The notes beneath the pieces are model-generated. The model saw only the letters and a program-made list of their open reading frames with translations. It did not search any database and was not told where the DNA came from. A program made the translations under genes and the position numbers. A stretch of 64,000 nt of DNA from Brachypodium distachyon (taxonomy: Eukaryota > Streptophyta > Magnoliopsida > Poales > Poaceae): NCBI RefSeq assembly GCF_000005505.3, contig NC_016133.3, positions 19,530,001 to 19,594,000 of the forward strand, in the 5' to 3' direction. Positions 11,901 through 24,472 of this stretch are shown piece by piece. The first letter of the stretch is position 1. Every line of letters starts with the position of its first letter.

Positions 11901-14900
11901 TTTGTCTTCCATCCAGCAATAGTAACCAAATCTGCATCCGTTGATCTATTCTAATGCTCAAATAGCCTAAACTTTCCCAAGGTGCATCTCTAATTTAAAA
12001 GTAACGTTGGAACTTGACCCACAAAAACCAAGAACAGCTGCACCGTTTGAATTCCAGAATCAATTATTTAAAAATATATGGTGTCTATTTATCTCATCGA
12101 TAAAGATAACTACAAGTAAAACTATGGGCACCAAGGTTCAAATAGGCGCTAGGTTCTAGGCGGGCATTTTGTGGTCGCCTAACGCCTGGCTTGCTTAGCC
12201 TAGGCGTTTATACTTTAGCAGGGACTGGTCGAATTAATGCTAGAAACAGGAGGTAGAGGGTGGTGGTGGAGTTTGAGGGAGGTCCCAGTAGTGGCAGAGC
12301 ATGTAAGGTTGGAATCAGAGCCTGTGTTGGGTGGATGGCAGATCAGGGAAGACAACTCAGTTGATTTGACAGCCCAATACGGCTATGTTCCCAAAACCCA
12401 CTAGTGAAACCTCCTGATGGTGAAATAGGCAATTTCAATAGTTTGAGGTTGCAATTCAAACAGTTTCAGAATTCGTAAGTGTTGAAAAGTGAACTTTTAA
12501 CAGAATTTAGAGTTGAGAAGATTACTTTTATCATTAGTTTTTGTTTGGTGGAGAATTGCATACTTGATTAGTTGTTTCACGAATTGGCATGCTATGCTTG
12601 CATTTCTGGGAGATTGGAAGTAAGCAAGCTACATCGAACAATTGGTTGAAAAATGTATCATTATAAGTTTTTGTGAGATGATTATTCCCTTGCGTCATTA
12701 TTAAAGACATAAACAACACTTTTACCAAGATTCTCTGTCCTTAAATGATGTTCATCTACTTTTTTCTGGAGAACCTCTGGTAGCAGTATCACTAACTTGT
12801 ATTTGTTTTGTTGTTTATGCATAGTATATTTTTAGCACAGGCATGAAATGAAGCAAAGGATTTTTATGACGCTTTATGTTTTAGGCAAGACTTTAGTTTC
12901 TTTCAAACAAATATGGGTCTACTGCAAGTTAAACATAGTTCCGTTCCATCTCTAATCAGAAGGGGCTAGAAAATTTGATCCATGTAGGATGCTTCTGAAT
13001 GTTACCAGCTGCTGTTGAGTCACGTTGCCTTATTGTATATAATTAACTCTAACATCGCATACAATCATACTTAGTTATGTCCAGCTAGCATTACATTTTG
13101 CGTAATAATGAAAGGTTACTAGTATTTTTGAGCTGGAAATTCTGCAATTGTGTGCTGCTTGTAGTTTGGTCAATTTTTCAGTATTTTCTTAATATGTTGC
13201 AACCTCCAAATATCATATTTACTTGGAAAAATCCCTAATTTTTTGCAAAAACATTTTCAGAAAGGAAGCGAGGATCTTGCTTCTACATCTAGAGAGAAAG
13301 CTGAATCTCTCAATGGCGTAGGAATCAATGCTTCTTCAGGATCTAGAGGGAATACCATTCCACCACAAACTTCTGGTGCAACTAATGCAATGACAGCATA
13401 TGGGGATGAGTTTGACACAACCATAATAACATTTAACACTGTATGTACTCACATTGGTATACTTTTTTACATTGGTTCCGTAGGTTTTTCGTTTGTTGAG
13501 GTGTTGTAAGTAATGTCCATTAGACAATACAGTGATGCAAAGATTAGCTGGAAGCATGTTGATGGGTTTGTTGTTTGTTGCTGAATATTATTGTTTATTG
13601 ATTCTTTCCAGGCAGCTGTCCTTTATTATCTTCATGATTACTCCTTAGCGCTGTCTGTGCTAGAGCCATTATACAAAAACATTGAACCAATCGATGAGGT
13701 ACTATAGCTGTTATTTCCGTATTATTCATTTTGTTGTTACCTTTCACTGATTGTTCTTCACCATTGCAGACAACTGCTCTCCGTGTGTGCTTTCTCCTAT
13801 TGGATATTGCGCTAGCTTTGCAAGATGCAACAAAAGCTGCAGTAAGTTCTCTTTCATTTCAAAAAGAAAAGCTGTCTGCTTCATTGAATGCAGTTGCTTG
13901 TATGCAAAATTTGATCTGTTATATCATAGCTGCTCTGTGATTACATGCCCCAGAAAACTGTTGTCATACCCGTCAGACGTAATGCTTTATGTTGACTAGG
14001 CCTACTAGGAACTGCACAGCAGATTAGCCCCATGTGGCCTATTTCTCGTGTGTAAATAAAGCTATGCTAATCGAATAAGATGCAACCCTAAAGTTAACAC
14101 AGCATCAGAGTCTCTGAACCTTAGCCACCATGCTGCTTCACTGCAGTCAGAACTAACAACACCGCCGCCGACCTCCTCTGGCCATCATCTGTGTGATCAA
14201 TTGTCTTCATCCTCAGATTGAGGCAAATCAAACTTCCAAATCTAGATTGATACAGGAAATCAAGATGATCTTAGATATCGATTAGATCAACCCTTTCCTT
14301 CGCTGCCAGCTCAGATGTAGCTTGATTGTGGCCTCTTCACTGTCAACTTGTCAAGAGGGACATCCGTCGATCCAGAGCAGCAGCCAGCACCATCCTTATT
14401 TCCGACATCCCCTACTCTCCTGACTTCAGACATCGCTCATTCCGAGCTTCCTTTTCCATCAAGCAGGTCTACGATATGTCCTTGGTCCTCCCTGAATCTT
14501 CCAGCCCCATTATCGCCACTTCCAAGAGGACATATGGCTCTGCTCCTGCCAGATCTTCTGCTGTTGTAGCTGGTGGTTCCTACTGGCACCATAAATCACT
14601 GCTGTTGTGGGGGCTGAGTAGAACAGACTATAGTTACTGGATTCAGTTGAACCGGCCAAACGCTGATCTAGATCAATCCCTGATACCGATCGATCGATCT
14701 AGATCAGGGTTTGAGATCGCTGCAGATCGTAAGAGATTCGTTGCTCGATACTTAGATCTCAAGCAAACCAGAAAGAAATCGCTGGTGGCTGCAGTGGGGG
14801 CAGCGGGCTTGAGAGGGTGAAGAAAGATGTGTAAAGTGGTCGAGTAAGGAGGAAGAAAACTATTATGCCTCCGCTTGCCATCATCAGTGCTCCATTCTTC

Positions 14901-17900
14901 TCAATTGGTCGCTATTGGTATTGGAAGAAGCGGAGATGCGTAGCAGCTTTTGTAGGCAGAGGAGCGGAGCAGCTTGGCTGTGGGGATGTAGCGGAGTAGT
15001 AGCAGACATGCAGCAGAAATGGCAAACGGGAAGTTGGATGAGCAGAGCAGCTGGAGAAATTGAAGTGGCGGCGCGGCTTGAGAGGGTTAACAGGCCTATG
15101 TGGGCTTGAAAGAGATACAGTCACGATTTTCTATTTAGCATAATTAATTAGGCTTCTTCCTACAAAAAAATAGTCAGGCTACTCGATGCTTTATCGAGCT
15201 ATGTAATATAATTAAGAGTTTTGAGATATAAAAACAACTTTTTTTTCAACTAGTGATTCTTTTTCAGTTTTTCTAGAAAACTGATAGGGGTCAGCCCAAT
15301 CGTCCGATTCACAAATCGTTCATCAGATGCATGAATCGGAGATGTATACCCCCCCCCGCCAAACTCGATTTGTACATAGTGAATGAATCGTGAACCGAAT
15401 GAACAGACCATGTCACCTGTTGGTAACTCAGCACTGCTCTTGGGAGGGAAGGAGGGAGGGTCAACTTCGGCTATGGGATGCTCGTCAACTTATATGATCA
15501 ATTTTCTCCTCGAACTACTGGATTGGAAATTCTGTGTTTGTTATGTGTTGTGGATGGTCTGGTGCATCTTGTTTTCCGTTCATGGATGTAGATTTGCATT
15601 GCTAAGGTTCATAGATGTACTTGAACTTGATTGCATCATGCAGATAAAGGACCTTTGGTGTAACATACTCATGTTTAATAAATACATCCTACTTATTGTT
15701 TAATTGCCATTACATTCCATAATAAACTTGGTCACATGGGCTACACATATTTACGATACCAGTGGCTTTTAAGCATTGAACCATGTTTGTGGACTGAAAA
15801 GTAATTTGAGTTTGCAATTAGGAATCCCTAGATATAGCAAAATGGTTCATCACAGACATTTTAGAAGAACAATTATGCGACCTTTTTATTCATTTGCCCT
15901 GTTCTGATTGGGATGCAGTATAACCAAGTGAGCCTGTTCTATGGACTATGGCACAAGTATGCAATCTTGATTCAGTTTTAGTATCAGGTTTTTGACTATA
16001 TTACAATCACCATAAGCTTTATGACATGCTAGCACAATACCTGTGCGTTGGTTCAGACTAAATAAAATACACTAAAGATTTACAGAAAATGGTGTACTAT
16101 TATCTTTTTTTAATAGAAATGGAAGCTTTATTACCCCTGGCCTAAAGTCTTACATTATTCGCCAAAAACACAAAACAAGTGACCGAATCAAAAAGTGTGA
16201 CAAGCCACACCATGAGCTGACCTGCAAACTAAGCAACTAGCGCGCCACCCAAACCAGGATGTAACCTTGCTGGTGATCCACTCTAGATGCTTGGCGCCAG
16301 CCTCCATCGTCTATTGCCTTAGATCACATATAATCCATATTTGTTCTCATCTCACTGATTCGTGTGAAATAAACAAGTGATGTAATTTGAAGGTGTGATG
16401 GACCACCGTCACCAATTGAGTCTTCTGTAGGAGTAAAGACATGAAGTTAGTTGGCTTTATTGTTGAGTTTGCAATTAGGATCCCCTAGATATAGCAATGG
16501 TTCATCACAGGCATTTCAGAAGAACAATCATGTGGCTTTTCTGTTCATGTGCCCAGTTCTGATTGGCCTGTAGTATAACCAAGTGACCTGTTGTATGGAT
16601 ACAAGTATGCAATCTCGATTCAGTTTTTTTGACAATATTACAATCACAATAAGCTTTATAACATATATGAAGTTAGTTGGGTTTATTATATCTTGTTGTG
16701 GCCATGTTATTATAATCAAAGTTGCAGTATTGAATAGACATAAATGTTCTGTTTTCAGGAAATAATTCAATACTTGGAGAAGTCATTTGGAGTAGCTAAC
16801 ATGACAAGTCAGAATGACAATGCTAGCGTAGCTCAGCTAAAGGTTCCCGCAAAAGGAAGCACAGCTCCAGATGTATGTAGTGCTGATCCCAATGCTCTTC
16901 CCACTGGATGCGAGAACCTAGTGGGAAATTTATCAGATGATACACTTGAGTTTGAAACACTTTACTCAACTTTGGACAGTGGAAATCAGAACTTGAGCAG
17001 ATCTATATTGAATGATTTCTCAAGGATATCAGCTGATCTTGCTGCGACAGCAGCTGATTTGAAAGTTAGACTGCAAATATATAAAGTCCGTCTTCTACTT
17101 CTCACTAGGAACCTCAAGGTTGCAAAGCGTGAGCTCAAAGTTTTGATGAATATGGCACGTGGCAGGGATTCTTCAACAGAACTCCTCTTGAAATCACAGT
17201 TGGAATATGCTCGAGGAAACTACCGAAAAGCTGTGAAACTATTGAGCACACAAAATAACCGAACTGAGCCAGCAATGCTAGCTATGTTCTACAACAACCT
17301 TGGTTGTATACTTCACCAACAAAAATCCAACCATACATCAGTTTGGTTCTTTAGCAAATCGCTGAGATATAGCCTGTCCCTTCGCTCAGAGAAACCATTG
17401 AAGCTGCCTGCAATCTCACAGGACAAATCTTGTCTTATTTCATACAACTGCGGCATACAACATTTGATGTGTGGGAAACCTTTGTTGGCAGCTCGCTGTT
17501 TCCATGAAGCCATTCCGCTTTTCTACAATCAATCTTTGTTTTGGCTCCGGTTTGCAGAGTGTGGTCTGTTTGCGTTGGAGAAGGGCCTTCTGAGTTCATC
17601 CAGTGTTTGCATTGATGAGATTGATCTCCATGTTGTGGGGTCAGGAAAATGGCGACACTTAGTTGTCAACCCGGTAAACTCAAGAGTTGAAGATATAATG
17701 AGTGGTAATGGCATGAGTGCAGCTGGGAACAAAAGTTTCCTATCACTGAGATTTGTTCGTCAGTGTTTACTCAACGCCCAGCTGTTATTGGGTTATTCTG
17801 AGCAAAATAATCAAGTTTTTATGTCAGACACAGAGGACCCCAGTGAAGCAAAAGGCCAAGGCCTTAAAAGTGCACAAGCTAATGCAAATGGAGATCAAAA

Positions 17901-18573
17901 AGGAATGACAGGCTTCAATATCACCTTGCAGAACTCTATTGCTTCATATGAGGAGATCTGTAGGAAGGAGAACCTTGAAATCAAGCAAGCTGTGCTAGCA
18001 GATCTGGCATTTGTTGAACTGTGCCTCGAGAATCCCTCGAGGGCATTATCTGTTGCAAAGTTGCTGCAGCAGTTGCCAGACTGTTCCAGGATGTACGTGT
18101 TCCTCAGCCGTGTGTACTGCGCGGAAGCTTTATGTGTACTGAAGAGACCAGATGAAGCCGCTGAGGAGCTATCTGTTTATATGACAGATGTGAACAACTT
18201 TGAGGTGCCTTTTGTCATCGAGAACTTTGAGAAGGGGGGCCTTGTAGATAAAGACAGCGACTGCGAGGACTCAGTAGCTCCTGCAGCCATGAAACCAATC
18301 CCAGAAGCACAGCACTCCGTGTGCCACAAGCCTGAGGAGGCGTTGGGTGTTCTGTACATCGACCAGGGAATGTTGTCCGCGATGCAAGGTGATATCGAGC
18401 GAGCAACCTATTTGGTGGATCGGGGTTTCGCACTGCTGCCTAATGACGCTAGAGCGACGCTGGCAGCTGTTTATTTGGATCTTGTACAAGGGAAGACGCA
18501 AGAAGCTCTCCCCAAGTTAAGGCAGTGTAAAAACGTGCGTTTTAGGGGCGATAGCGTAGCAGTCAGCAGCTGA
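8956..18573 (+). CDS. CNOT10: CCR4-NOT transcription complex subunit 10 (TPR protein)
   Basis: There are six exons: 8956-9168, 11531-11617, 13261-13440, 13612-13698, 13770-13841 and 16759-18573. All junctions are phase 0 with GT-AG splice sites, giving 817 residues. The N-terminus is a Pro/Ala-rich leader, then TPR-type helices (AMAREAAVHFQSRRYGECVE). Later segments include AAVLYYLHDYSLALSVLEPL, TTALRVCFLLLDIALALQDA, and in the large last exon YNNLGCILHQQKSNHTSVWF, LISYNCGIQHLMCGKPLLAA and YLDLVQGKTQEALPKLRQCK. These are characteristic of NOT10, which with NOT11 forms a peripheral module of the cytoplasmic CCR4-NOT deadenylase involved in mRNA decay. Residues from 214 onward lie in one exon. 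Introns 1, 2 and 5 are long (about 2.4, 1.6 and 2.9 kb) and host repeats, including a MITE and a duplicated 220-bp segment. The start is the first ATG of a GC-rich exon with no competing upstream in-frame ATG. Confidence 0.93.
10866..10982. mobile_element. Stowaway MITE in CNOT10 intron 1
   Basis: The element runs from TACTCCCTCCGTTCTATAAT to TTATGGAATGGAGGGAGTA, bounded by TA, about 117 bp. Its arms extend inward (CTATAATTCTTGTC against GACAAGAATTATGG), so the whole element can fold into a hairpin. Confidence 0.92.
12141..12215. repeat. Self-complementary GGCGCTAGG/CCTAGGCG repeat remnant
   Basis: Within CNOT10 intron 2, a GC-rich patch (GGCGCTAGGTTCTAGGCGGG, later CGCCTAACGCCTGG and TTAGCCTAGGCG) stands out from its AT-rich surroundings and can base-pair with itself. 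It probably derives from a dispersed grass repeat. The class is not recognised. Confidence 0.4.
14030..15140. other. GC-richer insertion-like tract in CNOT10 intron 5
   Basis: The sequence becomes markedly richer in GC than the rest of the intron, with several open frames that do not look like protein. Two related patches occur (GCGGGCTTGAGAGGGT near 14805 and GCGGCTTGAGAGGGTTAAC near 15075). It is probably an old transposon insertion, but no terminal repeats could be defined. Confidence 0.35.
15808..16688. repeat. Duplicated ~220-bp segment in CNOT10 intron 5
   Basis: Copy 1 (15808-16029) and copy 2 (16465-16668) are direct repeats starting GAGTTTGCAATTAGGA and ending near ATAAGCTTTAT. They share GGTTCATCACAG, AGAAGAACAAT, AGTATAACCAAGTGA and ACAAGTATGCAATCT, with scattered substitutions and small indels. 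Copy 2 is itself flanked by a 21-base direct repeat (ATGAAGTTAGTTGGCTTTAT at 16441 and a near-identical copy at 16667). Confidence 0.85.
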
Positions 18574-19311
18574 GATAAATAGATTCATTTTGGCAAATTC
18601 CTGTAGTAGATAAAATTCTCCAATTGAACCCTGACCGCAAAGGTGGATGTTCAGCAAAGCATAACTATTCAGTGTACAATATATAAAGCCTTCTTTAGCG
18701 TCCCAGGTTCAGCCAGGTGCTGCGTTGGGTTACATCAATTTATTGTTGTGTTCAACGGACGAGTTCTGCAGACGGAGCAGTTATGGACAGTTTCTTTCAT
18801 TCAGACATATTTTGAAAATTCTAAATTTAGACTTCCAAATAACCAAAAGTTATGGATTTTTCCCAGATCTCAAGACTTGCTCAATTTTCATGTAGTATTA
18901 AAAGTTAAGTTTCAGTTATGGCATATGTTAGTGGAAGACAAAAACTACGATCTGTACGAAATTTTGAATATCTAAAAATGGTCACTCCAAAATAAGGCTG
19001 TCTCATTTGGAATTCAGGCGTCGAGATTATTGGCTCGATCCAACCGATGCTGGATGGAGTAGATTTTATTTGACGTGTGAACTCACTGAAGCGTGCATTA
19101 GTTGTACAGATCGCCATTCGGTAGACTAGCGGGGAAGTGTTCATTAAGATCCTATCATGTTATACTGTCCCCGAGGGCAAACTGACAACACAAAGTTGCA
19201 AAACCTTAGATGGCAATCACACGAGACTATCACGGTATCACCTCAGTGAACAAGAAAGCATAGGTTGTGGACTAATTTGACAGATGCTAGTTGTTTGATC
19301 CCACTAGGTCA

Positions 19312-19408
19312 TTGGCCCTCCGAAAGTAAAAAACTCCATGCTATGCCGGAGACTTAAGGTATTGATTTGGCCCTGCGAAAGTAAAAAACTCGATGCTATG
19401 CCGGAGAC
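19312..19408. repeat. Two-copy direct repeat, period 55 bp
   Basis: TTGGCCCTCCGAAAGTAAAA and the following CTCCATGCTATGCCGGAGAC (19312-19353) recur at 19367-19408 with two substitutions. Confidence 0.92.
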
Positions 19409-19410
19409 CG

Positions 19411-19496
19411 TACTCCCACCGTTCCTAAATACTTGTCGTGGTTTTAGTGCAAATTTGTAATAGAACCACGACAAGTATTTAGAAACGGAAGAAGTA
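19411..19496. mobile_element. Short Stowaway-like MITE
   Basis: TACTCCCACCGTTCCTAAAT at the left and ATTTAGAAACGGAAGAAGTA at the right form inverted ends at TA, with further pairing ACTTGTCGTGGTT/AACCACGACAAGT. The 86-bp element is almost entirely a hairpin and abuts the tandem repeat at 19312-19408. Confidence 0.85.
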
Positions 19497-20250
19497 CTAA
19501 TTTAGTACAAAATGGACGACACTTTTTATGAATCGGAGGGAAATAGTTGTAGCAGCGTGACACGTAAACTTGTATAACAAGAATGCAAGATGGGCCATAT
19601 TAGGCTGGAGAAAGAGTACGGCAGGTTGGCAACCAAGCCTCCCCTTTTCTCTATCAGCCACTGTGAGGTACTCAGGTCACGGCCTTTTTCAAAGCTAACA
19701 TACTGTCAGGTCACCACCTTTAACGCGGAGGCCGTAACGGTAACGCGATCTAACCGTACCGTCTTGAGCGTCCGATGCCACGTTGAGATGTGTGCAAGAA
19801 ATGTTCACAATTGATTCTGAGAAAACATAACTGAATTAAAATGTCACTTCATAGATGTCAGGACATGTGTATAGGGCAGCACGAGTAGACTAGGTGGCCC
19901 ACGTAAAGTCCTACCCTGACCGAGACTGACATACTTCACTGCCCGGAGAGAGAGTAGCGAGAAAGAACCTGTTCATCTTCCCTCCCAAAAAGCACCGACG
20001 ATCCTGGTACGGCGCCCATTTGAGTTTCTGTTTTCTCAAATCGAAGTACCGCCCCCTCGCAATGTCATAGTTCTTACCAGTACCGTTGGTTCATCCTGCC
20101 AGTCGACAAAGTCCCGAACCCACCGGATGAGAGCTTTCTGTTCACTGACCAAGGTACATCACGTACATGTTTGGAAACCTCATGTCCTCATCAACATCTT
20201 TGTATCTTTCGATAGTGATGTTTTGGAACAAATAATTTTTCTTCAGATTA

Positions 20251-23200
20251 ATGGAAGCACCGGGTGAATCTTCTTCAGAGTGTAGCGCTGCTCTGAATGT
20301 GAACATAGTCGGTGGACGAACAAATGGTACAGATGGAGCAATTCATCCCCCACCATTTATGGAAGGTTCTTACGAAGAGTGGAGCGAGATTGGGGCATTA
20401 GTTGATGACAGTGGTGTTTCCGCATGTTCACGCAGGTCAGAAGTACTATTCTACCTATGTTTTTATTTGAACCATACACTATGATTGAGTAGTTAACAAT
20501 GTGATTGAGTTCTCAATAGGAGTACCTATTTACTTTGTGAAATCATACAGTGGGTTTGAGTATTTATATTTTTGGTTCGAAACTTAATATTAGTACTGAT
20601 GCCTCACTATTTGATCTAGTCAGTAGCTAGGGAATGTAATAGGTACATTGTACTTTTATAGACATTCTGTAGCCCAGTATGGAGAAAATACATGTACATG
20701 ATGTACCAGATAGAAATGTGGACATGATGAGTCTCCGAATATTCAGCACATGATTTAGTGCCATGTAATGTTCTCAGCAATTTGTAGACAACAAAATACT
20801 ATGAACATGTCAATATTTTGATTGAGTACTTAATATTAGGATTGAGTACTCAATATTAAGATTGATAACTTTAGGTTGTGATGGAGTACCTATTTAGTTT
20901 CTGAAAGCATACAGTCAGATGTACTTGACACATTTTTACTTGTTAATTTGCTCTGTTTGTACTTTTCTCGTTTACATCCTTCTTCTATATTACTGCAGTA
21001 CTAATTCAAAATTTGACCTGGTACCTTAGGAAAAAGTTTGAAATTGGCCCTTCGGTGCGTCCTACGGTACTTGGCAGAGCTAGCGCTCTTGAGAATTCAC
21101 TTAGAGGTTTCGCGCACAGGACGACTGATAATATTTTATGTTCTGAAATTGGTCTATGCTTTGATTCTTTGCCTGAGGCTTACGAGTACTCCAATTTGTA
21201 TTCTTGGGAAATTGGTTTTGGCATTCGTTACGAAAGGAGCCACAACTACAAATGTAAATCTGGGCCAAAGAAGGATGTCATATATAGAACAATGCAGAAC
21301 ATTGTCTGTGGTTGTGAGGTAACATATCATATTTTCTTGAAAAGGAATAATTTTCCTGTCAGTATGTACTTAAGTAGTTGAATCTTTGCTTCATGCTTAT
21401 TAGTAAATTTGAATGTATTTCAGGAATTTCCAACGAAGAAAAACACATCCTCTGTTAGATGTGGCTGCGGAACATTCATAAGACTCTTGAGGAGTGATGA
21501 CCATGGTTGGTACATTAAGGACTGCAAGCTTCAACATAATCATCCGTTATCTCAAAACATTGGGGAGAAGTTGTGTTGGCCATCTCACAAGCATATAGAT
21601 CGTTACACAAGAGAGTTAGTTCGAAACCTTAGACAGAACAATGTACCGCTCACAAAGGTTTACAGCATACTTGGCACATACTTCGGTTCAACTGATGACG
21701 TACCATTCAACAAGCGATCCCTGGAGAACCTTTGTAAGCAGTTGTCGAAAGAAGAAGCTAACGATGATGTATGGAAGACAATGGAATTATTTACAAAAAT
21801 GAGAGATGAGGATCTTTCGTTTGTGTACACAACTGATCTAGATTCGGATGGCAAAATTAGAACATTGATTTGGGTCAATGGTAAGAGCAAGTTGGATTAT
21901 AGATATTTTGGAGACGCTATAACCTTTGACACGACGTACAAAACAAAAATTTGTATGGGATGCCATTTGGACTCTTTGTTGGAGTCAACAACCATTTCCA
22001 GAGTATCATATTTAGTGGAGTGCTGATGAGTCAAGAAACCATTCAAAGTTTTGAATGGATTTTCTGCGAGTTCACATCATTGATGGGTGGAAAAGCTCCT
22101 CGAACTATACTCACAGGTATGTACCTTACATGTACCGGCTTTCCTTGATCTTTTATGACAGTTGTGTAGGAAGTACCTAATATGTATGCCATTTTGATTA
22201 TTTCTTATGGTAGATCAATGTAGAGCAATGGAAGTTGCGATTGCACGAGTCTTCCCAAACACAACTCACAGATGGTGCAAGTGGCATGTTCTAAAAATGG
22301 CGAAAGAGAAGCTTGGGTCAGTTTACAGCAAGTACAGTAATTTTAAATCAGAGTTTCATAAACTGATCAATTATAGCATCACTGTTGTTGAATTTCAGTC
22401 TGCATGGGAAGAACTTATTGAGAAATATGACCTGAAGGAACACCATTTTCTGACTCCAATTTATGAATTCCGTCATCGTTGGGCTGAACCATATTTCAGT
22501 GGTGTTTTTTGTGCCAAAATGACCAGCACGCAGCGTAGTGAGAGTACAAATCACATGTTGAAAGGATATGTACCTCCAGGTGCACCAATGCATTTGTTCG
22601 TAAAACAGTACAACAAACTTATTGCTGATAGAATTTCAAAGGAAGATGCTGAGAATCAAGGAAGTCGAATGGTACGGAACTATATTGCACTACTCTAATA
22701 GTACCATATCATACAATTGAACTATGTTTAATACATGTTTTCCTTGTTCCGCAGGGTGGTGTTGTTCTCAAAACAGGATGGCCTATCGAGAAACATGCTG
22801 CAACAATTTACACGAGTGCTATGCTGGAGATGTTTAGTGATCACATATTCGATAGCGTTGCGTACAATGCCATTGAAGTGGCACCCAATAAGAAGTATCT
22901 GACAGTACATTCCGAAGCGTCGAGGAGACAGAAATGGTCTAAAGTACATTACAAGATCACTATAAGTGACGATGGAGGGCACTATCAATGCGAGTGTGGT
23001 CTTACTGAGCATATGGGCATGCTGTGCTGTCATGCTATACGGGTATGATTTAAGGAAAATGTTTTGATTGATTAAGTTGATATATTTTGATATTTACTGT
23101 GTTCTAAACTTTTATTACTCTTTGAAAGGTTATGCTGCGGCTTGGGATCAACAAGGTACCTGACTCCCATATTCTTAAGCGATGGACCAAAGAAGCAAAC

Positions 23201-23752
23201 GATGTTCTTCCTCATCATTTGGCACATCTACAAAAGGACAGAGGATCCTTACGTTCACAGTCGTACCGTCACGCATCACTGCACGTAGCAGCACTGGAAC
23301 TTGCTACCATTGGAGATAAGAATATTGAGTGCTATCATCAGGTGCTAAAATATATAAGTGATGGGAAGGATAAATTTAATGAGATGTACCAACACACAGA
23401 TGGACGCAGTTTACAGGAGATTATTGCACAAACAGAACTGCCTAGTCTTGCACCCACTGATTCAGGGCAACTTCATGTGGGAGTGATTGCACCAGTACGT
23501 AATCGACCGGAAGGAAGGCCAACGAACACAAGAGACAAACCATGTTATGAGCTGAAGAGAAAGAGAACCAAGTTCTGCACGATTTGCAAGCTGAGTGGCC
23601 ATAACCGAGGAGCCTGTAAATCAAACGTAGATAAAGTACCAGGGAAGAGAACGGAGCCAAAGTGTGGCAAATGTGGTGTAGCTGGTCATCGAAGGAACGT
23701 GTGTGGTACAAGTGTTGATGTGCAGATGGTGGAGTTTCAATTAGGACTCTAA
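20251..23752 (+). pseudogene. FAR1/MuDR-type (MULE) transposase, frameshifted
   Basis: There are six exons: 20251-20435, 21030-21318, 21424-22116, 22214-22671, 22755-23042 and 23129-23752, about 845 codons. Domains in order are: a FAR1-type DNA-binding zinc region (LPEAYEYSNLYSWEIGFGIR, then SSVRCGCGTFIRLL, ending LQHNHPLS); the MULE transposase core with FGDAITFDTTYKT and YGMPFGLFVGVNNHFQSIIF; a second aspartate at the exon 3/4 junction (ILTDQCRAMEVAIARVFP) and RWCKWHVLKMAKEKLG; a SWIM finger (YQCECGLTEHMGMLCCHAIR); and two C-terminal zinc knuckles (CTICKLSGHNRGAC and CGKCGVAGHRRNVC). Two extra A near 21945 (run AAAACAAAAATTTG) shift the frame between TYKT and YGMPFG. Exon 3 is 693 nt, and removing two bases makes its phase fit exon 4. 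Otherwise the gene is intact, so it is recently inactivated or carries a homopolymer sequencing error. It could be a domesticated FRS gene, but the genes beside it favour a mobile element. Confidence 0.88.
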
Positions 23753-24472
23753 TCAGACTATGCTATTCTGCATCAAGTGTTGCAATATGGTTCATGTATG
23801 TTACCTATGGAATTGTTGGTTAATGCATGTACTATGCTTGTTAATGTCAGGGAGATTTCTATATGAACAATTACATCTGTTCTGATGTGCATGTTTTAAG
23901 TTGCAACAGACTTGATTATGATAAACTTATGTTAATTGTAGTTGTTGTCATGCACCTGTAAGACAGTACACCTCCAGTACGTAGGATTATTACTAGCTGG
24001 TACCATACTTACTTTTGTGTGTACACAAGTACAACAATGTACCGTACATATTTTCATAGTGCTTAGTACGGTGCTAACTAAGTACTTAGGGTACTCCATT
24101 AGAAGTATCGCGGAAACATAGGACCTTAAGTACCTGAAGTACGGGCAAGGCAAAATGATGCGAATATATCAAGTTGAATTAAATTGAAGTGTATACCTGC
24201 ATTACAGCTCCGTTTGGTATGGTACTTCGTTGAACAAATATAAGTAAGAATCGAGCATTCTTAGTTGACTGGGCCCTGTGCAGTAAGTAAATTTCAAATA
24301 TCCTATTTTGGGGGGAACTTGAAAAGGGGAGGGCTATGCTCAGCTAGTAAGTTCGAAATACATGGGAGGGAAAGCACATCCCTTTATAAGAACAACCCTA
24401 TATAAGCACATCTCTGCTTAGCTGATCTTTTCTCCTTAGCAAAGAACAATCAAGGCTCGGTCACCACCTGTG

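Larger units (their letters stand above)
18574..20250. other. Intergenic region after CNOT10 and leader of the MULE transposase
   Basis: It holds the 3' flank of CNOT10, a 55-bp tandem repeat (19312-19408) joined directly to a short MITE (19411-19496), and from about 19900 the presumed promoter and 5' leader of the transposase. No further gene was seen. Confidence 0.55.

Noticed and set aside
14326..14820. 164-codon frame in CNOT10 intron 5
   Set aside because: It has no recognisable domain and sits in an insertion-like tract within an intron; probably transposon-derived noise.
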